DNA from: Geodermatophilus sp. YIM 151500
Lineage (GTDB): Bacteria > Actinomycetota > Actinomycetes > Mycobacteriales > Geodermatophilaceae
Assembly (NCBI RefSeq): GCF_025716945.1
Contig: NZ_JAOVZT010000017.1
Coordinates: 1 to 58,993 of the forward strand
Length of the DNA: 58,993 nt
Direction: 5' to 3'
Under the pieces are notes generated by a model, which did no database searches, had not been told where the DNA came from, and saw nothing but the letters and a program-made list of their open reading frames with translations. Below are positions 21,083-29,076 of the stretch, in pieces (position 1 is the first letter of the stretch; every line of letters starts with the position of its first letter). The position numbers were made by a program, and so were the translations under genes.

Positions 21083-21107
21083 CTCCCGGCTCCGCGGTCC
21101 GGGTCGC

Positions 21108-21500
21108 TCACGCCGGCACCGACCGGACCGCCTCGGCCTCGATCTCGACCAGCATCGCTGGATCGATGAGGGCCGCGACCTGCACCATCGAGGTGGCCGG
21201 GCGGATCTCGCGGAAGAACTCGCCGTGCACCCGGCCGACCTCCTCCCAGCGCGTGATGTCGGTGACGTACATGCGGGTGCGGACGACGTCGGCCAGGGAG
21301 AAGCCGGCGCGTGCGAGCGCCTCCTCGATGGCGGCCAGGATCTGGCGGGTCTGGCCCGCCGCGTCGCCGGGGTGGACGACGACGCCGTCCACGACCGCCG
21401 TCGTGCCGCTGACCCAGGCCGTGTCACCGCGCACCAGGACCCGGCTGTACCCGACCACGCCCTCCCAGGGCGTGCCGGAGCCGAGGCGGACGACGCTCAC
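21108..21500 (-). CDS. Rid-family (YjgF/YER057c/UK114) protein lacking the RidA arginine
   Basis: 130 residues from GTG 21498-21500; longer upstream starts add 33 residues with no family match. Family features: [37 protein letters not shown] and VEIEAEAV. Canonical RidA hydrolyses reactive 2-aminoacrylate-type enamines using an Arg in a PARS motif. Here that place reads PATS (Thr103), so imine deaminase activity is doubtful. Lies between priA and hisF, suggesting a link to histidine or purine intermediates, but that is inference. Confidence 0.88.
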   Translation of the reverse strand: MSVVRLGSGTPWEGVVGYSRVLVRGDTAWVSGTTAVVDGVVVHPGDAAGQTRQILAAIEEALARAGFSLADVVRTRMYVTDITRWEEVGRVHGEFFREIRPATSMVQVAALIDPAMLVEIEAEAVRSVPA

Positions 21501-21549
21501 GCCGTGCCCCGGTCGCTCCCGCGGGACGTCCCGTCCCCCGCCCGGTCGG

Positions 21550-22281
21550 TCATGCGGCCTCCTCCGTGACGGCCAGCGCCTCGGGCAGCGTGAAGGCACC
21601 GGCGTAGAGCGCCTTGCCGACGATCGCGCCCTCGACGCCGACGGCGGTCAGCCCGGCCAGCGCCCGGATGTCGTCGAGCGAGCTCACCCCGCCGGAGGCG
21701 ACGACCGGCCGCGGCGTCGCGGCGCACACCTCGCGCAGCAGGTCGAGGTTGGGGCCGCGCAGCGTGCCGTCCTTGGTGATGTCGGTGACCACGTAGCGCG
21801 CGCACCCCTCGGCGTCGAGGCGGGCGAGCGTCTCGTACAGCTCGCCGCCCTCGCGGGTCCACCCGCGGGCGGCCAGCCGGGTGCCGCGGACGTCGAGGCC
21901 GACCGCGATGCGGTCGCCGTGCTCGGCGATGGCCCGGGCGCACCACTCGGGCGACTCCAGCGCGGCGGTGCCGAGGTTGACCCGGCGGCAGCCGGTCGCC
22001 AGCGCGGCGGCCAGCGACTCGTCGTCCCGGATGCCGCCGGAGAGCTCGACGTCGACGTCGAGCTCGCCGACCACCCGGGCCAGCAGCTCCCGGTTGCCGC
22101 CCCGGCCGAACGCGGCGTCCAGGTCGACCAGGTGCACCCACTCGGCGCCGTCCCGCTGCCAGGCCAGCGCGGCCTCGAGCGGGTCGCCGTAGGAGGTCTC
22201 GCTGCCCGCCTCCCCCTGCACGAGGCGGACGGCCTGGCCGTCGGCGACGTCGACGGCGGGCAGCAGCTGCAGCTTCGGCAC
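21550..22281 (-). CDS. priA: PriA: bifunctional ProFAR / phosphoribosylanthranilate isomerase
   Basis: 243 residues, TIM barrel of the HisA/PriA type. In actinobacteria PriA performs both the HisA step and the TrpF step. D11 in [14 protein letters not shown] and the Asp in [15 protein letters not shown] are the expected acid/base pair. GRGGNRELL and [10 protein letters not shown] are also typical of PriA. No trpF gene occurs among the trp genes of this window, supporting the dual role. GTG start with TACGCT exactly 6 bases upstream. Confidence 0.95.
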   Translation of the reverse strand: MPKLQLLPAVDVADGQAVRLVQGEAGSETSYGDPLEAALAWQRDGAEWVHLVDLDAAFGRGGNRELLARVVGELDVDVELSGGIRDDESLAAALATGCRRVNLGTAALESPEWCARAIAEHGDRIAVGLDVRGTRLAARGWTREGGELYETLARLDAEGCARYVVTDITKDGTLRGPNLDLLREVCAATPRPVVASGGVSSLDDIRALAGLTAVGVEGAIVGKALYAGAFTLPEALAVTEEAA

Positions 22282-22293
22282 GCCGACAGCGTA
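22282..22293 (-). promoter_or_regulatory. Putative leaderless -10 of priA (TACGCT + 6 bases + GTG)
   Basis: Minus-strand TACGCT at 22288-22293, GTCGGC, then the GTG of priA. Would give priA-rid-hisF its own transcript. Confidence 0.55.
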
Positions 22294-22356
22294 GGGACCG
22301 GCGGCCCGTGGCCGGGATCACCGTGTCCCGCGGCGCCGCCCCTCACCCGGAGCGCG

Positions 22357-23280
22357 TCAGCGGTAGCCCACGTCGCCCGCGGGGCGCCCGGCCTCCTGCA
22401 CCTCGACGAGGTAGCGCCAGCAGTCGGGCCGGGTCCCGTCGACGTCGGGGAAGCCGTACACCCGGGAGAGCTCACCGCTGGACGTCGACGTCCCCGACCA
22501 CCGCCCCCGGTCGGGGTCGGCGGCGAGCGCGGCGACCGCCCGCCCCACGAAGAGCGGGCTCTCGGAGATGCAGAAGTGCGGCTGGTCGGCGGTGGCGTCG
22601 CGCCAGTTCTGCTCGGTCACGCCGAACAGGTCGAGCATCATCTCCGAGCGCAGCCAGCCCGGCGTCAGGGCGACGGCCGTGCCCCCGAACGGGCGCAGCT
22701 CGTGGGCCTGGGAGAACGCCAGCCGGGTCACGGCGACCTTGACCAGGTCGTAGAAGGCCGAGACCCGGTAGGTGCGGCCGTTGTAGGCGGCGGTCCCGTC
22801 GGTCATCTCGACCACCAGCCCGCCGGGCCGGCGGACGAGCAGGCGCAGCGCGTGCGCGCTGGTGACCAGGTGGGTCTCGACGCCCAGGCGCAGCAGCCGC
22901 AGCCCGCGGACCAGGTCGCTCTCCCACAGCGGGACGCCCTCCTGGAACAGCCGCTCACCGCCCCAGACGTCGTTGACCAGCACGTCGAGCCGCCCCGAGC
23001 GCTGCTCGATCCGGCTCACCAGCTCGTCGACCTGCCCGGGATCCAGGTGGTCGACGACGGCGGGCAGCCCCCGGCCGCCGGCCGCGGTCACCAGCTCGGC
23101 GGTCTCCTCGATCGTCTCGGGGCGGTCGTACTCCGACCGCCGTCCCGCGGTGCTCCGCCCGGTGCACCACACGGTGGCCCCGGCGGCGCCCAGCGCGACC
23201 GCGATCCCCCGGCCGGCGCCGCGGGTGGCACCCGCCACCAGCGCGACGCGGCCGCTCAGGTCCGGTGCGGTGTAGTCCAC
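22357..23280 (-). CDS. Short-chain dehydrogenase/reductase, DHRS1-like
   Basis: 307 residues. Rossmann NAD(P) motif is the variant AGATRGAGRGIA, followed by TVWCTGRST. The active site has YDLVK (Tyr and Lys of YxxxK). A long insertion around residues 95-135 (VNDVWGGERLF, LWESD) and the MMLDLFGV region match SDRs of the DHRS1 group. Substrate unknown. GTG start with CACCGT-N6 upstream. Divergent from the nitroreductase gene. Confidence 0.87.
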   Translation of the reverse strand: MDYTAPDLSGRVALVAGATRGAGRGIAVALGAAGATVWCTGRSTAGRRSEYDRPETIEETAELVTAAGGRGLPAVVDHLDPGQVDELVSRIEQRSGRLDVLVNDVWGGERLFQEGVPLWESDLVRGLRLLRLGVETHLVTSAHALRLLVRRPGGLVVEMTDGTAAYNGRTYRVSAFYDLVKVAVTRLAFSQAHELRPFGGTAVALTPGWLRSEMMLDLFGVTEQNWRDATADQPHFCISESPLFVGRAVAALAADPDRGRWSGTSTSSGELSRVYGFPDVDGTRPDCWRYLVEVQEAGRPAGDVGYR

Positions 23281-23292
23281 GGGGTCACGGTG
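23281..23292 (-). promoter_or_regulatory. Putative leaderless -10 of the DHRS1-like SDR (CACCGT + 6 bases + GTG)
   Basis: Minus-strand CACCGT at 23287-23292, GACCCC, then GTG. Confidence 0.4.
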
Positions 23293-23313
23293 CCAGGCAC
23301 CGGTGACACTTCT

Positions 23314-23356
23314 CGGGCGCCGGGCACCCCCGGGCGCCGGGCCCCCGGGCGCCGGG
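23314..23356. repeat. Three copies of CGGGCGCCGGG in a divergent promoter region
   Basis: Copies start at 23314, 23331 and 23346; each contains the palindrome GGCGCC. They lie between the putative promoters of the SDR and the nitroreductase. Confidence 0.6.
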
Positions 23357-23404
23357 GACCCGTGGTCGCCGGTGGCGTGCGTGGGGCCGCGGCCGGCCGG
23401 GTGA

Positions 23405-23416
23405 CAGGGTGACCCG
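23405..23416 (+). promoter_or_regulatory. Putative leaderless -10 of the nitroreductase (CAGGGT + 6 bases + GTG)
   Basis: CAGGGT at 23405-23410, GACCCG, then GTG at 23417. Confidence 0.4.
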
Positions 23417-24022
23417 GTGGAGTTCCGAGAGGTGGTGCGGCGGCGCCGGATGGTGCGCGACTACGACCCGTACCGGCCGGTGCCCCCGGAGGTGCGCGAC
23501 CGGCTGCTCGCGCACGCGGTCCGCGCCCCGTCGGCCGGCTTCAGCCAGGGCTGGGGGTTCCTGGTGCTGGAGACCGCCGAGGAGCGGGGCCGGTTCTGGA
23601 CGGCCACGGCGCCGCCTCCCCCGGCCCGGCCGGACCGCTGGCTGACCCGGATGCGCCGGGCTCCCCTGCTGGTCGTGGCGCTCTCGCACCGGGATGCGTA
23701 CCTCGACCGGTACGCCGAACCGGACAAGGGCTGGACCGACCGCGACGAGGCCCGCTGGCCGGTGCCCTACTGGGACGTCGACACCGGCATGGCCGCGCTG
23801 CTCATGCTGCTGACCGCGGTCGACGAGGGGCTGGGCGCCTGCTTCTTCGGCGTGCCCGCCGAGCGGGTCGACGCCTTCCGCGCCGCGTTCGGCGTGCCGG
23901 AGGGTCACCGGCCGGTGGGCGTCGTGTCGGTCGGCTACCCCGGGTCCGACGACCGCCGGTCGCCGTCGCTGCGCCGCGGGCGGCGCCCGCTGGACGAGGT
24001 CGTCCACCGCGGTCGCTGGTGA
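23417..24022 (+). CDS. Nitroreductase-family flavoprotein
   Basis: 201 residues. The N-terminal RRRRMVRDYDPYRPVP and RAPSAGFSQGW are the FMN-phosphate and FMN-ring contacts of the nitroreductase fold. The central stretch has DTGMAALLMLLTAVDEGLGACFFG, typical of the dimer core. Likely an NAD(P)H-dependent oxidoreductase; substrate not predictable. Its stop overlaps the start of the downstream TauE/SafE permease by 4 bp. Confidence 0.9.
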   Translation: MEFREVVRRRRMVRDYDPYRPVPPEVRDRLLAHAVRAPSAGFSQGWGFLVLETAEERGRFWTATAPPPPARPDRWLTRMRRAPLLVVALSHRDAYLDRYAEPDKGWTDRDEARWPVPYWDVDTGMAALLMLLTAVDEGLGACFFGVPAERVDAFRAAFGVPEGHRPVGVVSVGYPGSDDRRSPSLRRGRRPLDEVVHRGRW

Positions 24023-24744
24023 GCGGGCTCGAGACCGGCCTGCTGGCCGCCGCCGTCCTGCTCGGCGCACTCACCCAGCGGGCCACCGGCCTGGGGTTCG
24101 CCCTGGTCGCCGCCCCGTTCCTGGTGCTGGTCACCGGGCCGGCCGTCGGCGTCTCGCTCAGCAACGCGCTCTCGGCCTCGCTGTGCGCGCTGGTCCTGGC
24201 CCGGACCTGGCGGCGGGCGTTGTGGCGGGAGGTCGCGCTGCTCGCCGTGCCGGCGCTGCTGGTCATCCCGCTGGGGGTGCTGGTCGTGCGCACCCTGCCG
24301 GACGGGCCGCTGCTCGTCGCCGTCGGGACGCTGTCGATCGCCGCCGTGCTGGTCGTCGCGGTGGGCCGGCGGCGGGAGCTGCTGCCGGGCCGCCGGTCGG
24401 CGCTGCTGGCCGGGGCGCTGTCGGGCTTCATGAACGTGACCGCCGGCGTCGGCGGCCCGATGGTCAGCGCGTACGCGGTGTCCCGGCGCTGGCCGCTGCC
24501 GGTGTTCATCCCGACCGCGCAGGCCACCCTGCTCACCGTCAACGTGGCCTCGCTGCTCGGCAAGGGTGTCCCGTCACTGGGCGCGGCGGTGTGGGCGGTC
24601 TCCGGTTGCGCCCTGGTCGCCGGGCTGGTGGCCGGTGAGGCGGTGAGCCGCCGCCTCGACGCCGCGCGGGGCCTGCGGCTGGTGATCGCCGTCGCGCTGG
24701 CCGGCGGGGTGGCGGCCGTGGTCCGGGGTCTGGCCGAGCTGTGA
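24019..24744 (+). CDS. TauE/SafE (TSUP) family sulfite/anion permease
   Basis: 241 residues with about seven to eight hydrophobic helices and the two-fold repeat of the TSUP family: TQRATGLGFALVAAPFLVL in the first half, SGFMNVTAGVGGPMVSAYA in the second. Family members export sulfite, sulfoacetate or related anions. Translationally coupled to the nitroreductase (GTGA overlap). The Moco sulfite-oxidase-fold gene 4 kb away gives weak contextual support for sulfur-anion traffic. Confidence 0.9.
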   Translation: MSGLETGLLAAAVLLGALTQRATGLGFALVAAPFLVLVTGPAVGVSLSNALSASLCALVLARTWRRALWREVALLAVPALLVIPLGVLVVRTLPDGPLLVAVGTLSIAAVLVVAVGRRRELLPGRRSALLAGALSGFMNVTAGVGGPMVSAYAVSRRWPLPVFIPTAQATLLTVNVASLLGKGVPSLGAAVWAVSGCALVAGLVAGEAVSRRLDAARGLRLVIAVALAGGVAAVVRGLAEL

Positions 24745-24766
24745 CCGGCTGGTTGACTGCCCGCTC

Positions 24767-25543
24767 GTGACGAACGACCCGACGCCTCCCCCGTCCTCCC
24801 GCGCCGTGCTGGTCACCGGTGGCTCGCGCGGCATCGGTCGCGCGATCGCGCGGGCCTTCGCCGCGCGGGGCGACCGGGTCGCGGTGCACTGGGGCGAGTC
24901 GCGGGACCGTGCCGAGGCGGTGCTGGCCGAGCTGCCCGGCTCGGGGCACGTGCTGGTGCAGGCCGACCTGACCGACGCCGGGGCGGTCGCCGCGATGGTC
25001 GACTCCGCCGCGGACGCGCTCGGGGGCCTCGACGTCCTGGTGAACAACGCCGGGGTGTTCACCGCCTCCCCGCCGCTGTCGTCGTCCTACGAGCGGTGGC
25101 AGGAGGTCTGGGCGCGGACCCTCGCGGTCAACCTGGTCGGCGCGGCCAACGCCACGTTCCGCGCCGTCCCGCACCTGCGTGCCGCCGGCGGCGGGGCGGT
25201 CATGAACGTCTCCAGCCGCGGCGCCTTCCGCGGCGAGCCGGACAACCCGGCCTACGGCGCGTCGAAGGCCGGGCTCAACGCGTTCGCCCAGTCGATGGCG
25301 GTCGCGCTGGCCCCGCTCGGCATCTCGGTGAGCTGCGTGGCCCCGGGGTTCGTGCAGACGGAGATGGCCCGCGAGGTGCTGGACGGCCCGGGTGGGGCCG
25401 CCGTCCGCGCGCAGTCGCCGTTCGGGCGGGTGGCGCGGCCGGAGGAGGTCGCCTCGGCCGTGCTCTGGCTGGCCTCGCCGGAGGCCCGCTTCAGCACCGG
25501 GACGATCGTCGACGTGAACGGGGCCTCCTACCTGCGCAGCTGA
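24767..25543 (+). CDS. Short-chain dehydrogenase/reductase, FabG-like
   Basis: 258 residues, classical SDR: TGGSRGIGRAIA nucleotide motif, NNAG, catalytic Ser in NVSSRG and YGASK (Tyr/Lys). C-terminal GTIVDVNGASYL is typical of the 3-oxoacyl-ACP-reductase-like group. GTG start 22 bp after the permease stop, so probably in the same operon. Substrate unknown. Confidence 0.92.
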   Translation: MTNDPTPPPSSRAVLVTGGSRGIGRAIARAFAARGDRVAVHWGESRDRAEAVLAELPGSGHVLVQADLTDAGAVAAMVDSAADALGGLDVLVNNAGVFTASPPLSSSYERWQEVWARTLAVNLVGAANATFRAVPHLRAAGGGAVMNVSSRGAFRGEPDNPAYGASKAGLNAFAQSMAVALAPLGISVSCVAPGFVQTEMAREVLDGPGGAAVRAQSPFGRVARPEEVASAVLWLASPEARFSTGTIVDVNGASYLRS

Positions 25544-25586
25544 GGGAGCGGGGCCCTCGCCGGGCGGGTGCGGGCACCCGGCCCGG

Positions 25587-27917
25587 TCACCCGAGGGACG
25601 TCGTCCGGGAGACGACGACGAGGTCGGAGCTGTGCGTGCCGGCCGCGTCGACGCCCGGCGGGCGCGGCTCGAAACCGGGCAGGCCGGCCAGCCCGTCGCT
25701 GCCGTCGACGGCGCGCAGCGACGGCGACCCGCCGCCCTCGACGGTGAGCACCGCCTCCACGCCGTCGGCCGGCGGGGCGTGGAAGGTGACGGTCAACCGC
25801 TCGCCGCCCAGCGCCACCTCCGGCACGTGCCGGCCCTGGACCTGCGCCCCGGTGACCGTGCCGCCGTCCGTGGCCAGCTCGAGAGCGAGCAGCCGCACGT
25901 CGCGCCGGGGATCGACCCGGACGGTGAGCTGCCGGCCGGCGCCGGTCACGACGTCGGAGACGACCGCGACCTCCGGCGGCGGGAGGTCGGCGACCTCGGC
26001 GGGTCCGACGGCGAGCTCGCCGTCCAGGTACGGGAAGTCGACCGGCAGGTCGGCGCGACCGCCGACGTAGCGCGCCGTGTACGCGCCGGGCCGCTCCTCG
26101 GTGCTGGTCCACCACGCGCGGCCGGCGTCGGCGTCGAGCGCATAGGCCAGCTGGCTGGGCACCGGGTGGTCGGGGCCGGAGCGGTCGGCCGCCAGGCCCG
26201 CCGCGGTGAGGACGGCGGCCAGGACGACCGCCGCGGCCGGGACCAGCGCCGACGCGAGGCGGCGTCCGGGCTCGGGGAACAGCAGCTCGAAGGCCGGCAG
26301 CAGGGCCAGCGCGAGCAGCGTGGCGACGGCGGCGGGCGCGACCGCGTCCGACATCCCGAGCGCCGGCAGGAACAAGGCGACGGTCGGGGCGAGGACGACG
26401 ACGGCGACCGCGCCGGCGGCCACGGCGCCGAGCGCGGCAACCGGACGGGAGGAGGTCAGCGCCACCGGCAGGCCGGCGACCGCCCCGGCGAGGGCGGGCA
26501 GCGCGGTCAGGTAGGAGCCGCCCGGGGCCACCACCGCCAGGACGGCGCCCAGCACGGCCAGCCAGACGAGCGCGCCGACCGCCAGCGCGGTCGGGCCGAC
26601 GCGGCGGCGCAGCAGCGCGTACCAGGCCAGCACGACGGCGGCGACGAGCACGACGGCCGCGAGCCGGTAGGCGCCGGGACGCCAGGGGTCCAGCATCGCC
26701 GCGTAGCCGGGCCGCGCGGCGACCAGCAGCCGCCAGAGGCCGTGCACCGCGAGCGGCGCGAGCACCAGCGGGACGGTGGCCGCGGCGGTGCCGGCCGCCG
26801 TCCGCGGCAGCGAGGCCAGGCCCCGGCGGCGGACGACGAGCACGAGGACGGCGACCGCGCCCAGCGCTCCGGCGGCGAGCGGCCGCACCAGCGAGCCGGG
26901 GTAGTGCACGACGCGGTCGAGCACCGGGAAGTAGGTGGCGTCCTCTTCCGCGGGCCGGGCGAGCGGGGCGAGGTCGCGGCTGCCCAGCTCGCGCACCAGC
27001 GCGAGGGTGTTGTCGCCGAGGGCCTGGAGGGTGCGGCGGTCCAGCCGCTCGGGGGTGTCCTGCGGGGTGTGGTACGCGGCGGCGCCGTCGATGAAGGCGG
27101 TGTTGAGGCCGGTGAAGCGGCCGTCGGCCAGCAACACGCTGAAGTCGGTGTCGTTGGGCAGGGTGCGGTAGACCTCGACGGCGAAGCTCGTCGCCACCGG
27201 GTTCGGGGCCGCCGCGGCGTAGGCCTCGGCCAGCCGGGCGTTGCCGGGCGAGGTCTCGAACAGGATCGGCGGCCCGGTGGTGCCGCGGGCCTCGAGGTTG
27301 AGCACCACCCCGCCCTCACCGGCGAGGGCGTGCCTCGATGCGAACGCCTCGGCCCCGCAGAGGCACGCCTCCTCGGCGTCGGTGAGCACGACGACGACGT
27401 CGTTGCGCAGCGGCTGGCCGGCGGTGAGGGCGCGGACCGACTCGAGCAGCGCGGCGACGCCCGCCGCGTCGTCGCCCGCGCCGGGCCCGGTCTCGACCGA
27501 GTCGTGGTGGGCCACGAGGAACAGCCGGCCCGTCGAGTCGCTGCCCGGCAGGACGGCGACGACGTTGCGGACGCGGGCCATCTCCGCCGAGCCCGGTCCC
27601 GCCTGCCAGGTGCCGACGGCGTTCTGCACCCGGGTGTCCAGGCCCAGTCCGGCGAGCGTGGCGGTCAGGTACTCGACGACCTCGTCGTTCGCCGCGCTGC
27701 CGGCGACGTGGACGTCGTCGGCGATCGCCTGCACGTGCGGGAAGGCACGGGCGGCGCTGAAGGTGTCTGCCGGCGCGTCCGCGGCCGCGGGCGTTGGCGG
27801 GCGGAGGGCGAGGACGCTCCACGCCGTCAGCCCGAGCAGGAGGGCGACGACGACCACGCCCGCCAGCCGCGCCGGACGGCGGACGGCAGCACCGGTCGGG
27901 GTGCGTCCGGCGGGCAA
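25587..27917 (-). CDS. Membrane-anchored M28-family zinc aminopeptidase
   Basis: 776 residues. The start is set at TTG 27915-27917 because CAGGAGG lies 6 bases upstream. An in-frame GTG at 27953 sits inside the putative -10. Topology: one N-terminal membrane segment, an extracytoplasmic M28 peptidase domain (about 60-340), eight or nine membrane helices and a C-terminal soluble beta-rich domain. Zinc ligands are visible: AHHDSVE (His), GAGDDAAG (bridging Asp), DAEEACL (Glu pair), NLEARG and AYHTPQDTPE (His). The layout recalls ER-resident Fxna/ERMP1 peptidases. Converges with the FabG-like gene. Confidence 0.88.
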   Translation of the reverse strand: MPAGRTPTGAAVRRPARLAGVVVVALLLGLTAWSVLALRPPTPAAADAPADTFSAARAFPHVQAIADDVHVAGSAANDEVVEYLTATLAGLGLDTRVQNAVGTWQAGPGSAEMARVRNVVAVLPGSDSTGRLFLVAHHDSVETGPGAGDDAAGVAALLESVRALTAGQPLRNDVVVVLTDAEEACLCGAEAFASRHALAGEGGVVLNLEARGTTGPPILFETSPGNARLAEAYAAAAPNPVATSFAVEVYRTLPNDTDFSVLLADGRFTGLNTAFIDGAAAYHTPQDTPERLDRRTLQALGDNTLALVRELGSRDLAPLARPAEEDATYFPVLDRVVHYPGSLVRPLAAGALGAVAVLVLVVRRRGLASLPRTAAGTAAATVPLVLAPLAVHGLWRLLVAARPGYAAMLDPWRPGAYRLAAVVLVAAVVLAWYALLRRRVGPTALAVGALVWLAVLGAVLAVVAPGGSYLTALPALAGAVAGLPVALTSSRPVAALGAVAAGAVAVVVLAPTVALFLPALGMSDAVAPAAVATLLALALLPAFELLFPEPGRRLASALVPAAAVVLAAVLTAAGLAADRSGPDHPVPSQLAYALDADAGRAWWTSTEERPGAYTARYVGGRADLPVDFPYLDGELAVGPAEVADLPPPEVAVVSDVVTGAGRQLTVRVDPRRDVRLLALELATDGGTVTGAQVQGRHVPEVALGGERLTVTFHAPPADGVEAVLTVEGGGSPSLRAVDGSDGLAGLPGFEPRPPGVDAAGTHSSDLVVVSRTTSLG

Positions 27918-27951
27918 CGCTGCCTCCTGGGGCCGGGGACGGGATGCCGTC

Positions 27952-27957
27952 ACCCTA
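27952..27957 (-). promoter_or_regulatory. -10 element (TAGGGT) of the M28 peptidase gene
   Basis: Minus-strand TAGGGT 35 bases upstream of the TTG start, leaving room for a leader of about 25-30 bases with the CAGGAGG ribosome site. Confidence 0.45.
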
Positions 27958-27996
27958 GGTGTGCCGGCGACGACTCCCCGGTACGCGCGCCCGGCG

Positions 27997-28008
27997 CAGA
28001 CTGAGGAG
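27997..28008 (+). promoter_or_regulatory. Putative leaderless -10 of the Moco oxidoreductase (CAGACT + 6 bases + ATG)
   Basis: CAGACT at 27997-28002, then GAGGAG directly abutting the ATG. GAGGAG is too close to be a normal ribosome site, which fits a leaderless start better. Confidence 0.45.
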
Positions 28009-29076
28009 ATGTCCCCGTTCCTGCGGGCGCGCCTGCCCGAGCGCGCCGGGCGGCGGACCAACCTCGGCCTGCTCGGGCTGTCGCTCGCCGCCGGCGGCAC
28101 CGGTGTGCTGGCGTTCGGCGTGGGCGCACCGGGGCCCGCCCGCTGGGTGGTCGCGGCGCACGGAGCGGCCGGGCTCGGCCTGCTGCTGCTCGTGCCGTGG
28201 AAGTCGGTCGTGGTCCGGCGGGCGGCCCGTCGTCCGCTCGTCGCCCGGGCGCCGGTCGGGGCGTGGGCACTGGCGGGGCTCGCCGTCCTGACCCTGCTGA
28301 CCGGGGTGCTGCACTCGGCCGGTGCGACCGGCCCGTGGCCGGCGACGGCCGGCCTGCCGGTGCTCCACCTGCACGTGGGACTGGCGGTCGCCACGCTGGT
28401 CGCCCTGGTCGCGCACGCCCGGGGGCGGCGGCAGCGTCCGCGCCGGACCGATCTGTCGCGGCGCTCGCTGCTGCGGACGTCGGCACTGGTGGCCGGCGCG
28501 GCGGCGGTCTGGGGTGCCGGCGAGGGGTTGCTGCGGCTGACCGGTGCGCCCGGCGCCGAGCGGCGGGTCACGGGGTCGTTCGAGCGCGGCACCGACGATC
28601 CGGCGGCGATGCCGGTGACCCAGTGGTTCACCGATGCGGTGCCGGCGGTGGACCACGACGCGGTGGCGATCGCCGGCGGAGGCCGCGTGGTCCGGGTGCC
28701 GGTGGCCGACCTGGCCGGGGACGATGCGGTGCGCGCGGCGCTCGACTGCACCGGCGGCTGGTACGCCGTCCAGACCTGGCGTGGCACCCGGCTGGACCGG
28801 GTGCTGGCGCAGCACCTCGGCGACGTGCGGCTGCCGGACGACGGCAGCATCGAGGTCGTGTCGGTGACCGGCTACCGGCGACGGCTGCCGCTGCGGGACG
28901 CCGCCGACCTGCTGCTGGCCACCTCGGCGGCCGGCCGGCCCCTGTCGGCCGGTCACGGAGCTCCGGTCCGCCTGGTGGCGCCCGGACGACGCGGCTTCTG
29001 GTGGGTCAAGTGGGTGGCGCGTATCGAGGTCGTCGACGCGCCGTCGTGGGCGCAGCCGCCGTTCCCGCTGCAGTGA
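28009..29076 (+). CDS. Molybdopterin-dependent oxidoreductase fused to a histidine-rich membrane domain
   Basis: 355 residues. Residues ~18-137 form four hydrophobic segments with histidines at 51, 102, 120, 122 and 136, a pattern that could ligate b-type haem. After a basic loop there is a twin-arginine motif (SRRSLL at 150-155) and a fifth hydrophobic segment. Residues ~185-355 form a sulfite-oxidase-fold Moco domain with the expected metal-ligand Cys247 in LDCTGGWYAVQTW. This arrangement resembles MsrP and MsrQ functions in one chain, but the reaction is unknown. Divergent from the M28 peptidase gene. Confidence 0.85.
   Translation: MSPFLRARLPERAGRRTNLGLLGLSLAAGGTGVLAFGVGAPGPARWVVAAHGAAGLGLLLLVPWKSVVVRRAARRPLVARAPVGAWALAGLAVLTLLTGVLHSAGATGPWPATAGLPVLHLHVGLAVATLVALVAHARGRRQRPRRTDLSRRSLLRTSALVAGAAAVWGAGEGLLRLTGAPGAERRVTGSFERGTDDPAAMPVTQWFTDAVPAVDHDAVAIAGGGRVVRVPVADLAGDDAVRAALDCTGGWYAVQTWRGTRLDRVLAQHLGDVRLPDDGSIEVVSVTGYRRRLPLRDAADLLLATSAAGRPLSAGHGAPVRLVAPGRRGFWWVKWVARIEVVDAPSWAQPPFPLQ

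Noticed and set aside
27241-28008. N-terminal extension of the Moco oxidoreductase frame
   Set aside because: Antisense to the M28 peptidase; the hydrophobic domain and the -10-like hexamer support ATG 28009.
27918-28850. N-terminal extension of the M28 peptidase frame
   Set aside because: Overlaps the divergent Moco oxidoreductase on the opposite strand and has no protein character; the ribosome site supports TTG 27917.
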